Positions 63,871 to 64,000 of a stretch of DNA of 64,000 bases are shown in pieces. Position 1 is the first letter of the stretch. Every line of letters begins with the position of its first letter. Below the pieces are notes generated by a model. It was given only the letters and a program-made list of their open reading frames with translations, made no database searches and was not told where the DNA came from. The position numbers and the translations under genes were made by a program. Source of the DNA: Propionibacterium australiense (GTDB lineage: Bacteria > Actinomycetota > Actinomycetes > Propionibacteriales > Propionibacteriaceae); assembly GCF_003666605.1 (NCBI RefSeq), contig NZ_RCIV01000004.1:96474-160473 (forward strand), read 5' to 3'.

Positions 63871-64000
63871 TCCCAATCGAGGGTGTAGGAGTTGGGGTCT
63901 GAATCCGCCGGTTTCGAGGAGGCTGCGTGTGATGTAGTTGGTGAGGTTGCGGAAGCCGAGGGCGGTGCCGCGGAGGTGTTCGAGTCGTCCGTTGAGGGCT
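63868..64000 (-). mobile_element. ISL3-family insertion sequence, transposase C-terminal end
   Basis: Read on the minus strand, the frame ends at TGA 63868-63870 and its last 43 residues (ALNGRLEHLRGTALGFRNLTNY, then ITRSLLETGGFRPQLLHPRLG) are the typical C-terminus of actinobacterial ISL3 transposases. The GGCTCA at 63865-63870 could be the element's terminal repeat, because ISL3 ends usually begin GGCTC; this places the insertion point next to the GltS-like gene. The rest lies outside the window. Confidence 0.75.

Overview
This is a 64 kb stretch of a high-GC actinobacterial chromosome. A B12-dependent ribonucleotide reductase, an anaerobic-type GlpABC glycerol-3-phosphate dehydrogenase and actinobacterial marker genes (sigA, sigB-like sigma, DUF7455, parE/parC, sepH, DUF4193, DUF3710, DUF5998) suggest an anaerobic or facultative member of the Propionibacteriaceae. 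That placement is inference. Several genes start within about 6-8 nt of a TANNNT -10 hexamer, which fits the leaderless transcripts common in this phylum.

Layout. (1) 1-12088, core metabolism: nrdJ 3' end, a patatin-like lipase, glpABC, a SorC-family regulator, an AEC permease and an HrpA-type helicase. (2) 12089-13628: a lower-GC, tightly overlapping three-gene cassette with a RelE/HigB-like toxin, an XRE-type antitoxin and a DUF6941-like protein. (3) 13662-29849: a large surface-polysaccharide locus. The minus-strand arm runs acetyltransferase, fused double glycosyltransferase, gmd, GDP-fucose synthase, AMP-forming ligase, holo-ACP synthase, acyl carrier protein and amino acid:carrier-protein ligase, almost all with 4-base stop/start overlaps. 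The plus-strand arm encodes a Wzx-like flippase, a YdcF-like protein, a Wzz-like protein, a beta-helix lipoprotein, a Wzy-like polymerase and a second hexapeptide acyltransferase. A two-domain alpha/beta hydrolase lacking the usual GxSxG serine closes the locus. (4) 30008-52901: conserved housekeeping block (tesB, two sigma-70 factors, topoisomerase IV, panE, acuI-like, App1-like, sepH, trkA pair, RNA methyltransferase), including a 107-bp tandem repeat between panE and parC. (5) 52902-60470: mixed accessory genes of variable GC. They include a CDF-like/polyprenol-kinase-like membrane pair, an EamA transporter, an isoprenylcysteine-methyltransferase-like protein, a small Cys-rich protein with an NAD(P)-binding partner, and a TetR/quinone-reductase-like pair. 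(6) 60474-64000: a LysR regulator divergent from a catabolic operon (RraA-fold protein, D-2-hydroxyacid dehydrogenase, start of a GltS-like permease). Nine perfect 27-bp repeats lie in the shared control region, and an ISL3-type transposase cuts off the permease at the window edge.

The most interesting system is the carrier-protein module inside the fucose/polysaccharide operon. Two ligases that can load a carrier protein, the carrier itself and its own phosphopantetheinyl transferase are translationally coupled to GDP-L-fucose synthesis. Two hexapeptide acyltransferases and a hydrolase of the type seen with exosortase-A polysaccharide loci lie nearby. A reasonable hypothesis is carrier-protein-dependent aminoacylation or acylation of the fucose-containing polymer. 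The 27-bp repeat array is the second most notable feature.
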